NCBI RefSeq assembly: GCF_028128615.1 | Contig: NZ_AMDP01000022.1 | Location: forward strand, 124,001 to 188,000 | DNA: 64,000 bases | Direction of reading: 5' to 3' | Source: Enterococcus sp. 5H | GTDB taxonomy: Bacteria > Bacillota > Bacilli > Lactobacillales > Enterococcaceae | Shown here: one piece after another, positions 54,626 through 64,000 of the stretch | Position numbering within the stretch: position 1 is the first letter of the stretch | Layout of the letters: every line of letters starts with the position of its first letter | The notes under the pieces: model-generated | What the model was told of the DNA's origin: nothing | The model's input: the letters and a program-made list of their open reading frames with translations, nothing else | Databases searched by the model: none | Made by a program: the position numbers and the translations under genes

Positions 54626-57271
54626 ATGACAGAAGAAAAAAATCTACCGACAAAGTACCAGCCAAATGAAGTAGAAAAAGGTCGTTACCAAAAATGGTTA
54701 GATCAAGATTTATTTAAACCAAGTGGGGATCAAAAAGCCAAACCTTATTCAATCGTGATTCCACCGCCAAACGTTACTGGAAAACTACACTTAGGTCATG
54801 CGTGGGATACAACCTTGCAAGATATGATTATTCGTCAAAAAAGAATGCAGGGTTTTGATACATTATGGTTACCAGGAATGGATCATGCTGGAATTGCAAC
54901 ACAGGCTAAAGTAGAAGAAAAATTAGCAGAACAAGGTATTTCCCGCTATGATTTAGGACGTGAAAAATTTGTTGAACAAGTTTGGGATTGGAAAGAAGAA
55001 TACGCTTCTCATATTCGCGAACAATGGGCAAAAATGGGACTATCTTTGGATTATAGCCGTGAACGCTTTACTTTAGATGAAGGTTTATCAGAAGCAGTTC
55101 GTAAGGTTTTTGTTTCTCTTTACGAAAAAGACTTAATTTATCGTGGAGAATATATCATCAACTGGGATCCAAAAGCTAAAACAGCTTTGTCAGATATTGA
55201 AGTTATTCATAAAGATATCGAAGGTGCTTTTTATCATATGAGCTATCCGTTATCTGATGGAACAGGTGTGGTAGAAATTGCAACCACTCGTCCAGAAACG
55301 ATGTTAGGAGATACTGCGATTGCTGTTCACCCGGAAGATGAGCGTTATCAAGCATTGATTGGTAAAACAGTCACATTACCATTAGTGGATAAGGAAATTC
55401 CAATTATTGCTGATGAATATGTAGATATGGAATTTGGAACAGGTGTTGTAAAAATTACGCCAGCTCACGATCCAAATGACTTTGAAGTTGGTAATCGTCA
55501 TGATTTACCACGTGTAAATGTGATGCATGAAGATGGTTCAATGAACGAACTTGCTGGAAAATATGCTGGTATGGATCGCTTTGCTGCACGTAAAATGATT
55601 GTTTCTGATCTAAAAGAAATCGGTCGCTTAATCAAAATAGAAACAATGAATCATAGCGTTGGACATTCCGAACGTACTGGTGTGGTTGTCGAACCGCGTT
55701 TATCTACACAATGGTTTGTTAAAATGGTGCCATTAGCTGAACAAGCAATGAAAAATCAAGGCACAGAGGATGCAGTTGAATTCTTCCCACCACGTTTTGA
55801 CCAAACCTTTATGCGTTGGATGGAAAATGTTCATGATTGGGTTATTTCTCGTCAACTATGGTGGGGACATCAAATTCCTGCTTGGTATCATAAAGAAACT
55901 GGTGAAATGTACGTTGGCATGGAAGCACCAGCTGATATCGAAAATTGGACTCAAGACTCTGATGTGCTGGATACATGGTTTAGTTCTGCTCTATGGCCGT
56001 TTTCTACAATGGGTTGGCCGGATGAAGAAGCAGCTGATTATCAACGTTACTTCCCAACTAGCACATTAGTTACTGGTTACGATATTATTTTCTTCTGGGT
56101 AAGCCGGATGATGTTCCAAAGTTTAGAATTTACTGGTAAAGCGCCATTTAAAAATGTCTTGATGCATGGGTTAATCAGAGCAGAAGATGGACGTAAAATG
56201 AGTAAATCACTTGGTAATGGTATTGATCCAATGGAAGTAATTGAAAAATATGGAGCAGATGCGCTTCGTTGGTTTATGTCAAACGGTTCAACACCGGGTC
56301 AAGATATGCGTTTCAGCTACGAAAAAATGGATGCTTCATGGAACTTTATCAATAAAATCTGGAATGCTAGCCGTTTTGTTATTATGAATGTTGAAGGAAT
56401 GAGCTATGCTGATATTGATTTTAGTGGCGAAAAAACGGTAGCGGATCGTTGGATTTTAACACGTTTAAATGAAACAATTGAGCGCGTAACTGATTTATTT
56501 GACCGTTTTGAATTCGGTGAAGCGGGTCGTCAACTGTATAACTTCATCTGGGATGATTTCTGTGACTGGTATATTGAAATGAGTAAAGAAATCCTTTATG
56601 GTGAAAATGAAACAGCTAAACAGACAACACGCAGTATATTAGTCTATACCTTAGATCAAATCTTACGTTTGCTGCATCCAATTATGCCGTTTGTAACGGA
56701 AGAAATTTGGGAAAGTATTCCGCATCAGGGAGACTCATTAGTAGTTGCTGATTATCCTGTTGCTCACGCTGAATTTTCTGATGAAACAGCAGCGCGCGGA
56801 ATGGAAGTATTAAAAGAAGTGATTCGTGCGGTTCGTAATATTCGTGCAGAAGTAAATACACCTCTTTCTAAACCAATTACGTTATTAATTAAAACAAGTG
56901 ATACCGCGATTGATAAATTCTTGATTGAAAATACTAACTATATTGAACGCTTCTGTAACCCTGAAGAATTAACAATCAGTAGTGATATCATCCCGCCGGA
57001 ATTAGCAATGTCAGCTGTTTTAACTGGAGCAGAGCTATATTTACCTCTAGCTGGTTTGATTAACGTAGAAGAAGAAATTATCCGTTTAGAAAAAGAATTA
57101 GATAAATGGAACCAAGAAGTAAAACGAGTGCAAGGGAAATTATCTAATGAGCGTTTTGTTTCAAATGCGCCAGCAGATGTTGTTGAAGCAGAAAAAGCCA
57201 AAGAAAAAGACTATTTAGAAAAACAAGTAATCGTAAAAGAACGAATTGCTCAATTACGGACAGTCAATTAA
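54626..57271 (+). CDS. valS: Valyl-tRNA synthetase
   Basis: 881 residues; AGAAAGAAGGAAAATCT precedes the ATG. Class I signatures [16 protein letters not shown] (HIGH) and [13 protein letters not shown] (KMSKS), editing domain with [14 protein letters not shown], and a C-terminal coiled-coil ([19 protein letters not shown]). It charges tRNA-Val in the cytoplasm. Controlled by the valine T-box directly upstream. Terminator at 57285. Confidence 0.97.
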   Translation: MTEEKNLPTKYQPNEVEKGRYQKWLDQDLFKPSGDQKAKPYSIVIPPPNVTGKLHLGHAWDTTLQDMIIRQKRMQGFDTLWLPGMDHAGIATQAKVEEKLAEQGISRYDLGREKFVEQVWDWKEEYASHIREQWAKMGLSLDYSRERFTLDEGLSEAVRKVFVSLYEKDLIYRGEYIINWDPKAKTALSDIEVIHKDIEGAFYHMSYPLSDGTGVVEIATTRPETMLGDTAIAVHPEDERYQALIGKTVTLPLVDKEIPIIADEYVDMEFGTGVVKITPAHDPNDFEVGNRHDLPRVNVMHEDGSMNELAGKYAGMDRFAARKMIVSDLKEIGRLIKIETMNHSVGHSERTGVVVEPRLSTQWFVKMVPLAEQAMKNQGTEDAVEFFPPRFDQTFMRWMENVHDWVISRQLWWGHQIPAWYHKETGEMYVGMEAPADIENWTQDSDVLDTWFSSALWPFSTMGWPDEEAADYQRYFPTSTLVTGYDIIFFWVSRMMFQSLEFTGKAPFKNVLMHGLIRAEDGRKMSKSLGNGIDPMEVIEKYGADALRWFMSNGSTPGQDMRFSYEKMDASWNFINKIWNASRFVIMNVEGMSYADIDFSGEKTVADRWILTRLNETIERVTDLFDRFEFGEAGRQLYNFIWDDFCDWYIEMSKEILYGENETAKQTTRSILVYTLDQILRLLHPIMPFVTEEIWESIPHQGDSLVVADYPVAHAEFSDETAARGMEVLKEVIRAVRNIRAEVNTPLSKPITLLIKTSDTAIDKFLIENTNYIERFCNPEELTISSDIIPPELAMSAVLTGAELYLPLAGLINVEEEIIRLEKELDKWNQEVKRVQGKLSNERFVSNAPADVVEAEKAKEKDYLEKQVIVKERIAQLRTVN

Positions 57272-57284
57272 AGAGTAAAAAAGC

Positions 57285-57322
57285 AGGTAGTGTACATTTC
57301 CGTACACTGCCTACTTTTTTGT
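57285..57322. terminator. Terminator after valS
   Basis: GGTAGTGTAC / GTACACTGCCTAC with one bulge, then six T. Confidence 0.8.
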
Positions 57323-57324
57323 CT

Positions 57325-57918
57325 TTAAACCGAAAGAAATCGTTCAAATACGAATAACATTACATAACCATAAGTGGCAACTGACCAAAGTTTAAACACG
57401 AGTAAAACTTTCATGTATTCTTTAAATGGTAAGTCAGCAAGACCAGCAACTAGACAAACGAGATCATCTGGTGCAAAAGGAATTAATAAAGTAACAATCA
57501 TTAATTTTTTAATGCCTTTTTCTGGTCGATCCAGCATTTTCTCAAATTTCAAATACCGTTTTTTAGGTAGAATCAAACGAGCAAACGGTCTACCATAATG
57601 GCGGGCTAACCAATAAGCAAGGATATCTCCGATGACTAAACCAATGTAGCTGTATATAATGCCGGGAATACTGCCAAACATTAGCATACCAACTACTGTA
57701 GAAATACCGCCTGGAAGAATCGGCACAATTACTTGAAGAATTTGTAAAAATATAAAAATCAAGATTGCATATTCACCAAATTGTTTGATAAAGGTTTGAA
57801 GTGAATGGACGGAATGAAAAATCCCTTTAGAATATCCGTACGCAACTAAAATTGTGAAACCAATAAGTCCGATAATCGGCAGTACATAGATGATCCGTTG
57901 AACAATTTTTTTACCCAT
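57325..57918 (-). CDS. TVP38/TMEM64 (VTT) family membrane protein
   Basis: 197 residues with five or six hydrophobic segments. ILPGGISTVVGMLMFGSIPGIIYSYIGLVIGD and FAPDDLVCLVAGL are the VTT/SNARE-associated Golgi domain pattern (DedA-like), recently linked to lipid scrambling or flipping. It lies 21 bases downstream of the YfhO-like gene on the same strand, suggesting a shared envelope lipid or polymer role. GGAGAGGAAACTGCAGCC precedes the ATG. Confidence 0.87.
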   Translation of the reverse strand: MGKKIVQRIIYVLPIIGLIGFTILVAYGYSKGIFHSVHSLQTFIKQFGEYAILIFIFLQILQVIVPILPGGISTVVGMLMFGSIPGIIYSYIGLVIGDILAYWLARHYGRPFARLILPKKRYLKFEKMLDRPEKGIKKLMIVTLLIPFAPDDLVCLVAGLADLPFKEYMKVLLVFKLWSVATYGYVMLFVFERFLSV

Positions 57919-57939
57919 GGCTGCAGTTTCCTCTCCCGT

Positions 57940-60498
57940 TTACTTAATTCTTCTTTTTACGAGTTGATAAAATAATACGCCAAATAATACAGAAATGCTA
58001 ATGATAACCCCTACAAAGAAGGTTTTCTGTTGGTAGTGCATTGTTATTTGATGGTTTCCAGAAGATAGTGAAATTCCGATAAAGTTACCTAAAATTCTTT
58101 GTGTCGTTACTTCTTTTCCATCAACTTTAATTTGCCAATTTTTATCATAAGGAACAGCTAAATAGAGCAGGTTATCAGCATCCGAATCCGCTACTGTTAT
58201 TTCGCCAGTAAGTGTGCCTGTATTGTCTTTGTTTAATTGAATTGCCTGGTTTTTTTGTTCATCAATGAAAGAATCAAAAGTGTCTTGTTGTAATGTTTTT
58301 AACTCAACATCTTTTTCCTCAAGGCTAGTTTTAGATTCGATTTCCAGCTGAACGGTTTCATTTTTTGTGAACTGTCCTAGATTAAATAATTGATTGGTAA
58401 CAATATAAATAGAGGGCTTGATGGTTTCCCCATTTACTTTAAAGGAAGTGACTTTTTTCCAATTGAAATCAGGGATGTACAAGTACAATTCTCCGTCAGC
58501 AGTTGTTTTTGCTGTTAGAGAGTATAGGTTGTCCTCTGTTTTTTCCCAAGCATTTTTTTGTGCTTCTTGGAAATAACCAGTAGTATTTTCCTTAATGGCT
58601 TGTAAAATTAATTCCTGATTTTCTAAAGGAGTGTTATCAGCTAATTTAATTGAAGCAAATGATTCTGGGACTAAAAAGCCCATGCCGAGTGCTTCTGAAT
58701 TTTGGTAAACATTGGTTGAGGCTTCAGTAGACTCATTTTTTTGCTCAGTTTTTTCTTCTGGTGTAATCTGATATTTAACGTTTAAGAGAAAATTAATTAC
58801 TTTTGATTCATCCACGTAAGCAATTCGACGATCATTTTTTTGATATAAGCCTAGGGCATTCAAAGTATCTTGGGTTTTCGAATCTAAGGTTGAGGTATAG
58901 CTTGAAACCCCTGCATATCTATAAAGCATTGGATTGTTATAGCCGTTATGTGTTTCCTTATAACCAGCAGCTTCAGCATCAACTGTTTGCTTTATTCTAA
59001 ATAAATCTGGATTTTCAGTTTTAAGATCAGAAATAATCTTGTCCTGTACTTGATAAGTTTTAGCGAATAATTCTTGGTTTCCGAACGGAATCACTTTAAA
59101 GCTAGTCCAGAAATTAAATACTAACTCAAAGCAGACCACAAATACGATTAAAGCTTGAATAAGTATTTTATATTTAAAAGATGGCTTTTGGACTAAATAA
59201 ATTAAACCGTAAATAATCCAAATTGAAAAGAAACTAATGAAACTATAGCGTATAGACAATAGACTATTCTGCCCTTTTGAAAATGCTAAAGCGATGTAAC
59301 CAATAATTAGAAAAGCTGAAAAAATGCTTGGAACAATGAGCTTCAGTTTTGCTCCTTGTCTAAGTTTCAGCGCTGCTTCGTAAGCAAATTTTATAATCAA
59401 AAAACTGAAAATAAACGTATTTCTGTATGGAAAACCAGCTGGACTTTGGAACATATGCCAAATTGTATTGATTAATTCCAGCCAAAAACTTAGAAAAAGA
59501 GCACCTAATAAACAAGCCGCACCGATTTTTTCTTTCTTAGAAATTTCAGCTAATTGAAAATAAGCAATAACCAATAAGACCATTAACGTACCAGAAAAAA
59601 TAGTTGGTAAATGCTCTAAACGTAAATTAAAATTAATGCTTCCAATCCCAAATTGAGAAAAAAAGCTCAAACCAAATCTTGGTGTTGGTAAAAAAGTAAA
59701 AGCATCGAAACTCGTTTTTTTAGTAGCCAGCATTCCTTCAATCGCAGGAATTAAAATAAAACTCGTACTGATTCCTGTAAAAAAAGAAGTAACAAAAAAC
59801 AAGCGCCCTTCTTTAATAAATCCGAAAAATGATTTCTTCTGGCTTGACTCAGAATTAAGATAATACCAATAAATACTGTAACATACAGCGAAAATACAAA
59901 GCATGTAACCCATATAATAATTTGTAATAATTGCTAAGAATAGAGTTGTACAATAAAGCCAATACTTTTTATCATTCCATAGATATTGAATACCTAAAAC
60001 AAGCAAAGGCAGTAAAATCAAAGCGTCTAGCCACATAAAATTTAAACAATAAACTGTCACAAAACCACACAAACTATAAGAAGTTGAAAATAGTAATGTA
60101 AGCCAATTAACCTGCCGATAAGTCTTTTGTAAATAATAAAACATCGTAGTACCCATCAAAGCAATCTTTAAAGTAATAATAAATAAGATCGCAACAGGTA
60201 ATTGTTCATACGGGAATAGCAAGACGAGAAAATTAAATGGACTTAATAAATAATAAGCACTTAATGGTAAAATCGTTCCTCCAAGTGCATCAGAAAAGGA
60301 ATAAAGAGAAGACGAATCTCCTTGGAAAAAATCTTTAAATGCGCTTAAAAACGGCATATATTGCGTACCTAAGTCACTAACCAAAAGATTATTATTACCA
60401 AATGGAGCTAACCCCAAAATACTCCAAAGTACGATCAACAATAAAAATGGAAGCAAAAAACTTCCGCCGATCAGTAAATTTTTTTTACGTTTTAACAT
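57940..60498 (-). CDS. YfhO-family GT-C membrane glycosyltransferase
   Basis: 852 residues. About twelve membrane helices in the first 450 residues; the first extracellular loop contains SDLGTQYMPFLSAFKDFF, typical of GT-C enzymes with a catalytic Asp. A large extracellular C-terminal domain (about 470-815) and a final membrane helix near 825-845 follow. YfhO-type proteins use undecaprenyl-linked sugars to decorate lipoteichoic or wall polymers. It is transcribed with the VTT protein. Confidence 0.9.
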   Translation of the reverse strand: MLKRKKNLLIGGSFLLPFLLLIVLWSILGLAPFGNNNLLVSDLGTQYMPFLSAFKDFFQGDSSSLYSFSDALGGTILPLSAYYLLSPFNFLVLLFPYEQLPVAILFIITLKIALMGTTMFYYLQKTYRQVNWLTLLFSTSYSLCGFVTVYCLNFMWLDALILLPLLVLGIQYLWNDKKYWLYCTTLFLAIITNYYMGYMLCIFAVCYSIYWYYLNSESSQKKSFFGFIKEGRLFFVTSFFTGISTSFILIPAIEGMLATKKTSFDAFTFLPTPRFGLSFFSQFGIGSINFNLRLEHLPTIFSGTLMVLLVIAYFQLAEISKKEKIGAACLLGALFLSFWLELINTIWHMFQSPAGFPYRNTFIFSFLIIKFAYEAALKLRQGAKLKLIVPSIFSAFLIIGYIALAFSKGQNSLLSIRYSFISFFSIWIIYGLIYLVQKPSFKYKILIQALIVFVVCFELVFNFWTSFKVIPFGNQELFAKTYQVQDKIISDLKTENPDLFRIKQTVDAEAAGYKETHNGYNNPMLYRYAGVSSYTSTLDSKTQDTLNALGLYQKNDRRIAYVDESKVINFLLNVKYQITPEEKTEQKNESTEASTNVYQNSEALGMGFLVPESFASIKLADNTPLENQELILQAIKENTTGYFQEAQKNAWEKTEDNLYSLTAKTTADGELYLYIPDFNWKKVTSFKVNGETIKPSIYIVTNQLFNLGQFTKNETVQLEIESKTSLEEKDVELKTLQQDTFDSFIDEQKNQAIQLNKDNTGTLTGEITVADSDADNLLYLAVPYDKNWQIKVDGKEVTTQRILGNFIGISLSSGNHQITMHYQQKTFFVGVIISISVLFGVLFYQLVKRRIK

Positions 60499-60851
60499 TG
60501 TGTATACTGCTCCTTTATTCTAATAATTTGTAACTGTTTTAGGATAAAGGTCCAATTAATTATAAAAATCAAACGAACTACCTACAACAATAGCTTTCGA
60601 AGAGATGTTACTATTATTTATTAGTCTATCATGTAATTAAATAATAAGACAAAAAAATAAACCTATGTTCACTTCATACATAGAGTCTTGTTTATTCTAT
60701 CATACTTACGTTCTTTTTTTTGTTTAGAAAGTTATTTTTACCTTTTTTTATGAATTAGATTTTTTAAGAAAAACGACTTGAAGTTTCAAAGTATTAATTA
60801 GTGAAAAGCAATGCAGCTTTCGTTATAATAGAAGTGCGAGGAGTTGATAAG
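60499..60851. other. Divergent promoter region between YfhO-like gene and folC
   Basis: AT-rich. On + a TATAAT (near 60826) lies 25 bases before the folC ATG, with only a weak -35. On - TTGTCT and TAGACT at 18-bp spacing (around 60620-60650) may serve the YfhO gene. No hairpin or small frame of note. Confidence 0.4.
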
Positions 60852-62174
60852 ATGTCATTAACAATAGAAGAAGCAATTGAATGGATTCATAGTAGACTGC
60901 CATTTGGCTCCAGACCGGGACTTGAACGGGTTGAAGAATTACTTAAAAGAGTTGGCAATCCAGAAGAGAAAGTTCCCACAATCCATATTGCAGGTACAAA
61001 CGGTAAAGGATCAACGGTTACTTATTTGCGCTGTATGCTTGAGGAGTTAGGCTTAAAAGTCGGAACATTCACTTCACCCTACATTGAACATTTTAATGAA
61101 CGGATAGCGATAAATGGTCGTGGAATCTCTAATAGCCAGTTAGTTCATTATGTGGAAAAATATCAGGCACTTGTTAGTGAAATGGATCAGCAAGATAAGA
61201 GTGCTGGTATCACAGAATTTGAAACACTTACTGCAATGGCTTTTGATTATTTTTTGGATGAAAAAGTAGATATTGCAATTATTGAAGTTGGTCTCGGTGG
61301 TTTGTTAGATAGTACAAATGTTGTTAAACCAATGCTGACAGCAATTACGACTATCGGTAAAGATCACACTGAAATCTTAGGAGACACCCTTGGAAAAATT
61401 GCCTTTCAAAAAGCTGGCATTATTAAAGAGAACATACCAGTTGTAACAGGGAATATCGAAGAAGAAGCTTTTATCGTTATTGATGAAATAGCTAAGAAAA
61501 AACATAGTCATCTTTATCGTTTTGGTGTAGATTATAAAGCGGAATATTTACATCCTGATAAAAATTGGGGCGAAGTTTTTCACTTTTATGGAGAAGCTGG
61601 CAAACTGCCAAATATAAAAGTATCATTATTAGGTAGACATCAAGTTGAAAATGCCGCAGTTGCTATTCAGCTATTTTATCTCTATTGTCTTAAGCAAAAA
61701 ATTAATTTTTCTGATCGTGATGTTTATCAAGGCTTACGTAAAGCTCAATGGCCTGGCCGTATGGAAAAAATAAGCGATGAACCGTTTATTATTTTGGATG
61801 GTGCTCATAACGATCATGCGATGCGTCGTTTGGCAGAAAATCTAAAAAAAGAATTTCCTAATCGAGAAATCAATATTTTATTTTCAGCATTATCAACAAA
61901 AAATGTTGATCAAATGATTGGGATGTTGAAGAAAGTACCTAATGTTCATTTATATTTAACCACCTTTGACTATCCTCGAGCGATTGATCTAACTAAGATG
62001 GAACACTTTGAAGATGAAAAAACGGAAATTGTTTCACTGTGGCAGTTTGGCTTGGGAGAAATCCTAGAAAAAATGTCAGCAGATGACCTACTGGTAGTAA
62101 CAGGGTCGCTTTATTTTGTATCACAAGTACGAGAATTATTATTGAATGTAGGAGGAAATGATGAAGAAAATTGA
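60852..62174 (+). CDS. folC: Folylpolyglutamate / dihydrofolate synthase
   Basis: 440 residues from ATG 60852, after GAGGAGTTGATAAG. The ATP loop HIAGTNGKGSTVTYL, FTSPYIEHFNERI, EVGLGGLLDSTN and WPGRMEKI, ILDGAHNDHAM are the FolC pattern (Mur ligase fold). It adds glutamates to folates, keeping them in the cell and usable by MetE/MetF. Its last 14 bases overlap the next gene (HAD hydrolase), whose Shine-Dalgarno lies inside folC. Confidence 0.94.
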   Translation: MSLTIEEAIEWIHSRLPFGSRPGLERVEELLKRVGNPEEKVPTIHIAGTNGKGSTVTYLRCMLEELGLKVGTFTSPYIEHFNERIAINGRGISNSQLVHYVEKYQALVSEMDQQDKSAGITEFETLTAMAFDYFLDEKVDIAIIEVGLGGLLDSTNVVKPMLTAITTIGKDHTEILGDTLGKIAFQKAGIIKENIPVVTGNIEEEAFIVIDEIAKKKHSHLYRFGVDYKAEYLHPDKNWGEVFHFYGEAGKLPNIKVSLLGRHQVENAAVAIQLFYLYCLKQKINFSDRDVYQGLRKAQWPGRMEKISDEPFIILDGAHNDHAMRRLAENLKKEFPNREINILFSALSTKNVDQMIGMLKKVPNVHLYLTTFDYPRAIDLTKMEHFEDEKTEIVSLWQFGLGEILEKMSADDLLVVTGSLYFVSQVRELLLNVGGNDEEN

Positions 62175-62820
62175 TGGTGTAATTTTTGATATGGATGGCT
62201 TGTTATTTGATACGGAGTTAATTTATTATGAGTCAACACAAAAGATTGCGGATGCAATGAATTTTCCATATGATAAAGAACTTTATTTACAGTTTCTAGG
62301 TGTTTCTGATGAAGAGGTACAAGAAAATTATCATCGTATTTTTCAGGACTTTGGGAAAGAACGAGTGGAAGAATTTATTCAGCGTTCATATGAAGATACG
62401 TATCAAGTATTTGAATCTGGAAAAGTTCCTTTAAAAGAAGGTGTTTTGGAATTACTTGATTATCTTGATGAGCTGGAAATACCGCGGATTGTCGCTTCAA
62501 GTAATGTTCGCCCTGCAATCGAACTATTGTTGGATGGTGCTGGAATCAAGGAGCGTTTTTCTGGAATAGTTTCATCAGAGGATGTTACTCGAGCAAAACC
62601 AGATCCAGAGATATTCAAAAAAGCTTTAACGGTTTTAGGAACTAACGCTGCGGATACATTAATATTTGAAGATTCCTTTCATGGTGTAACAGCTGCTGAT
62701 GCTGCAGGGATTCCAGTAATTATGGTACCAGACTTGTTAGCACCATCGGATGAAATCAAAGAGAAAACGCTAGAAATCTTTGAAAGCCTGAAACAAGTTC
62801 CGACTTATTTGCAAAAATAA
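62161..62820 (+). CDS. HAD hydrolase, beta-phosphoglucomutase-like (second)
   Basis: 219 residues from the second ATG of ATGATG, five bases after AGGAGG. VIFDMDGLLFDTELIYYES (motif I), IVASSNVRPAIE (motif II), RAKPDPEIFKKAL (motif III) and IFEDSFHGVTAADAA (motif IV). It resembles YhcW/PGMB-like phosphatases and its neighbour folC suggests, but does not prove, folate-precursor dephosphorylation or metabolite repair. It overlaps folC and is translationally coupled. Confidence 0.9.
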   Translation: MKKIDGVIFDMDGLLFDTELIYYESTQKIADAMNFPYDKELYLQFLGVSDEEVQENYHRIFQDFGKERVEEFIQRSYEDTYQVFESGKVPLKEGVLELLDYLDELEIPRIVASSNVRPAIELLLDGAGIKERFSGIVSSEDVTRAKPDPEIFKKALTVLGTNAADTLIFEDSFHGVTAADAAGIPVIMVPDLLAPSDEIKEKTLEIFESLKQVPTYLQK

Positions 62821-62830
62821 AATAGAATTC

Positions 62831-62880
62831 TCACTCCTTTGCGTATCTTTTATTAGAAGCTGTAAAAGGAGTGATTTTTT
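62831..62880 (+). terminator. Hairpin that contains the radC ribosome site
   Basis: TCACTCCTTT (62831-62840) pairs perfectly with AAAGGAGTGA (62865-62874), followed by six T. The AAGGAG within the 3' arm is the Shine-Dalgarno of radC, whose TTG start is at 62879. The structure could both terminate the folC operon and hide the radC ribosome site. Confidence 0.6.
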
Positions 62881-63580
62881 GCTTAAAGAAGAGAAATTAT
62901 TTATTCGAGAAATGCCGGAGGACTGTTTGCCTCGGGAACGTTTAGAAGAAGTTGGAGAAAAAGCTTTGTCTAATCAAGAATTATTAGCTATTTTATTAAG
63001 AACGGGTTCAAAGAATACTCATGTGATGGAGGTTGCTTCAAAGTTTTTAAATTATTTTAGTCACCTCTATGAATTGAAGAATGCAACATTGACAGAAATG
63101 ATGGACGTCAAGGGAATTGGTCGGATCAAAGCAATTGAATTACGTGCTGCGATCGAGTTTGGTTATCGGATTCAGCAAAGTACGCAGTTAAAACTAGGAA
63201 AAGTTTCATCTAGCTATCAAATTGCTCAAAATCTAATGAATGAATTACAGGATTTTCAGCAAGAACATTTGGTTTGTTTATATTTAAATACAAAAAATGA
63301 AGTAATTAAACAAGAAACTGTTTTTAAAGGTTCACTGAATCAATCCGTTGCTCATCCAAGAGAAGTCTTCCGCAGTGCTGTAAAATATTCTGCCGCACGT
63401 TTGATATTAGCTCATAATCACCCTTCTGGTAATCCAACTCCGTCAGAAAGTGACATTAATTTCACACGTAGAATGCAGAAGTGTGGGAAAATGATGGGTA
63501 TTGAAGTTTTAGATCATATTATCATTGGTCAACAAGTTTACATCAGTATGAGAGAAGAAAATTTTTTCAGTATAGAATAG
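62879..63580 (+). CDS. radC: RadC-family JAB/MPN domain protein
   Basis: 233 residues from TTG 62879, seven bases after AAGGAG. N-terminal helix-hairpin-helix region (LSNQELLAILLRTGSKN, DVKGIGRIKAIELRAAIEFG) and a JAMM metalloprotease-like domain (from about 110) with LILAHNHPSGNPTPSESD. The old DNA-repair name is not supported experimentally; the biochemical role is unknown. A hairpin overlaps its ribosome site. Confidence 0.92.
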   Translation: MLKEEKLFIREMPEDCLPRERLEEVGEKALSNQELLAILLRTGSKNTHVMEVASKFLNYFSHLYELKNATLTEMMDVKGIGRIKAIELRAAIEFGYRIQQSTQLKLGKVSSSYQIAQNLMNELQDFQQEHLVCLYLNTKNEVIKQETVFKGSLNQSVAHPREVFRSAVKYSAARLILAHNHPSGNPTPSESDINFTRRMQKCGKMMGIEVLDHIIIGQQVYISMREENFFSIE

Positions 63581-63589
63581 CTAGATTTC

Positions 63590-63618
63590 TTGCAAAAAAA
63601 GGGGTCCGCGTGTACAAT
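63590..63618 (+). promoter_or_regulatory. Promoter of the cold-shock gene
   Basis: TTGCAA (63590-63595), 17-bp spacer, TACAAT (63613-63618). The leader of about 105 bases before the ATG is of the length known for cold-shock mRNAs, which fold differently at low temperature. Confidence 0.65.
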
Positions 63619-63728
63619 GTAAGGGTAATCTTGTTTGGAAAATTATAGAAGTTTTAGTTATTAAAACCCTCTATCGTAGTACGGGCAAAGTTACAATATT
63701 TAGTGCTTAAGCACGAGGAGGAACAGGA

Positions 63729-63929
63729 ATGGAACAAGGAACAGTGAAATGGTTTAACGCAGAAAAAGGATTTGGATTTATCTCTCGCGAAGATGGAAGC
63801 GATGTATTCGTACATTTCTCAGCTATCCAAGGAGACGGATTCAAAACTTTAGAAGAAGGCCAATCTGTAAGCTTCGACGTTGAAGATTCAGATCGCGGAC
63901 CTCAAGCAGTTAACGTAGAAAAAAACTAA
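63729..63929 (+). CDS. Cold-shock protein (CspA family)
   Basis: 66 residues; CGAGGAGGAACAGGA precedes the [23 protein letters not shown] and [21 protein letters not shown] hold the RNP1 and RNP2 motifs of the single-stranded nucleic-acid-binding beta barrel. It keeps mRNA unfolded, in cold or generally. A terminator follows. Which paralogue (CspA, B, C) cannot be told. Confidence 0.96.
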   Translation: MEQGTVKWFNAEKGFGFISREDGSDVFVHFSAIQGDGFKTLEEGQSVSFDVEDSDRGPQAVNVEKN

Positions 63930-63940
63930 TTCGTCCATTC

Positions 63941-63974
63941 AAAAACATCTGACATTTGTCGGATGTTTTTTTTG
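63941..63974 (+). terminator. Terminator after the cold-shock gene
   Basis: ACATCTGAC / GTCGGATGT with a short loop, then eight T. Confidence 0.85.
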
Positions 63975-64000
63975 TTTAATTATGTAAAAAAATGAAATAA

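Overview
The window is AT-rich DNA from a low-GC Gram-positive bacterium of the Lactobacillales. An Enterococcus or close relative fits best. Indicators are a chitinase plus lytic polysaccharide monooxygenase pair resembling the E. faecalis one, a CopY/CopZ pair, PepC, EzrA, Rex, a ThiI without rhodanese domain, an acyl-ACP thioesterase, and TGGGAC-type intergenic hairpin repeats. No rRNA, tRNA, CRISPR array, phage or insertion sequence is visible. Species assignment is inference.

Layout. 0-1 kb: end of a locus with a 56-residue double-glycine peptide, then a small XRE regulator/membrane protein pair. 1.5-8.1 kb: ion transport (calcium-type P-ATPase, Kup behind a yybP-ykoY-type manganese riboswitch, CorC/HlyC-type protein). 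8.4-12.4 kb: queH and metE-metF. 12.8-22 kb: the accessory heart of the window. It holds a SipW-type signal peptidase with three SipW-type exported proteins (BsaA/TasA-like matrix proteins) and an FPRTG-anchored protein, followed by a 1019-residue DUF5057/C-type-lectin-like surface protein, a small basic membrane protein, and a membrane-bound serine-recombinase-like protein lacking its catalytic serine. Two direct copies of an intergenic repeat flank that last set.

22-30.6 kb: aminotransferase, amino-acid ABC importer, a dehydrogenase, tgt-yajC-ComN-like, a DHFR-like reductase and copYZ. 30.6-34.5 kb: acetyltransferase, GntR/DUF5808 pair, pepC. 34.5-35.4 kb: a non-coding stretch with strong palindromes, a possible small RNA and a two-hairpin leader of a YkkC/YkkD-like paired SMR exporter. 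36.2-39.2 kb: chitinase/LPMO operon, then an RRNPP-type regulator with a divergent 20-codon peptide gene that could encode its signal. 39.5-63.9 kb is mostly housekeeping: thioesterase, HAD phosphatases, ABC exporter, aspartate kinase, ezrA, PhzF-like, cysteine desulfurase-thiI, rex, tpx, T-box-controlled valS, YfhO, folC, radC and a cold-shock gene.

How genes work together. QueH and Tgt are both queuosine enzymes. MetE uses the methyl-folate made by MetF. The desulfurase probably hands sulfur to ThiI. The SipW peptidase should process the three matrix proteins beside it, with the FPRTG protein a candidate wall anchor. LPMO and chitinase act together on chitin. Many starts were moved inward from the longest reading frame because a clear Shine-Dalgarno sequence or promoter fixes them. 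All functions are read from sequence patterns; no database search was run.
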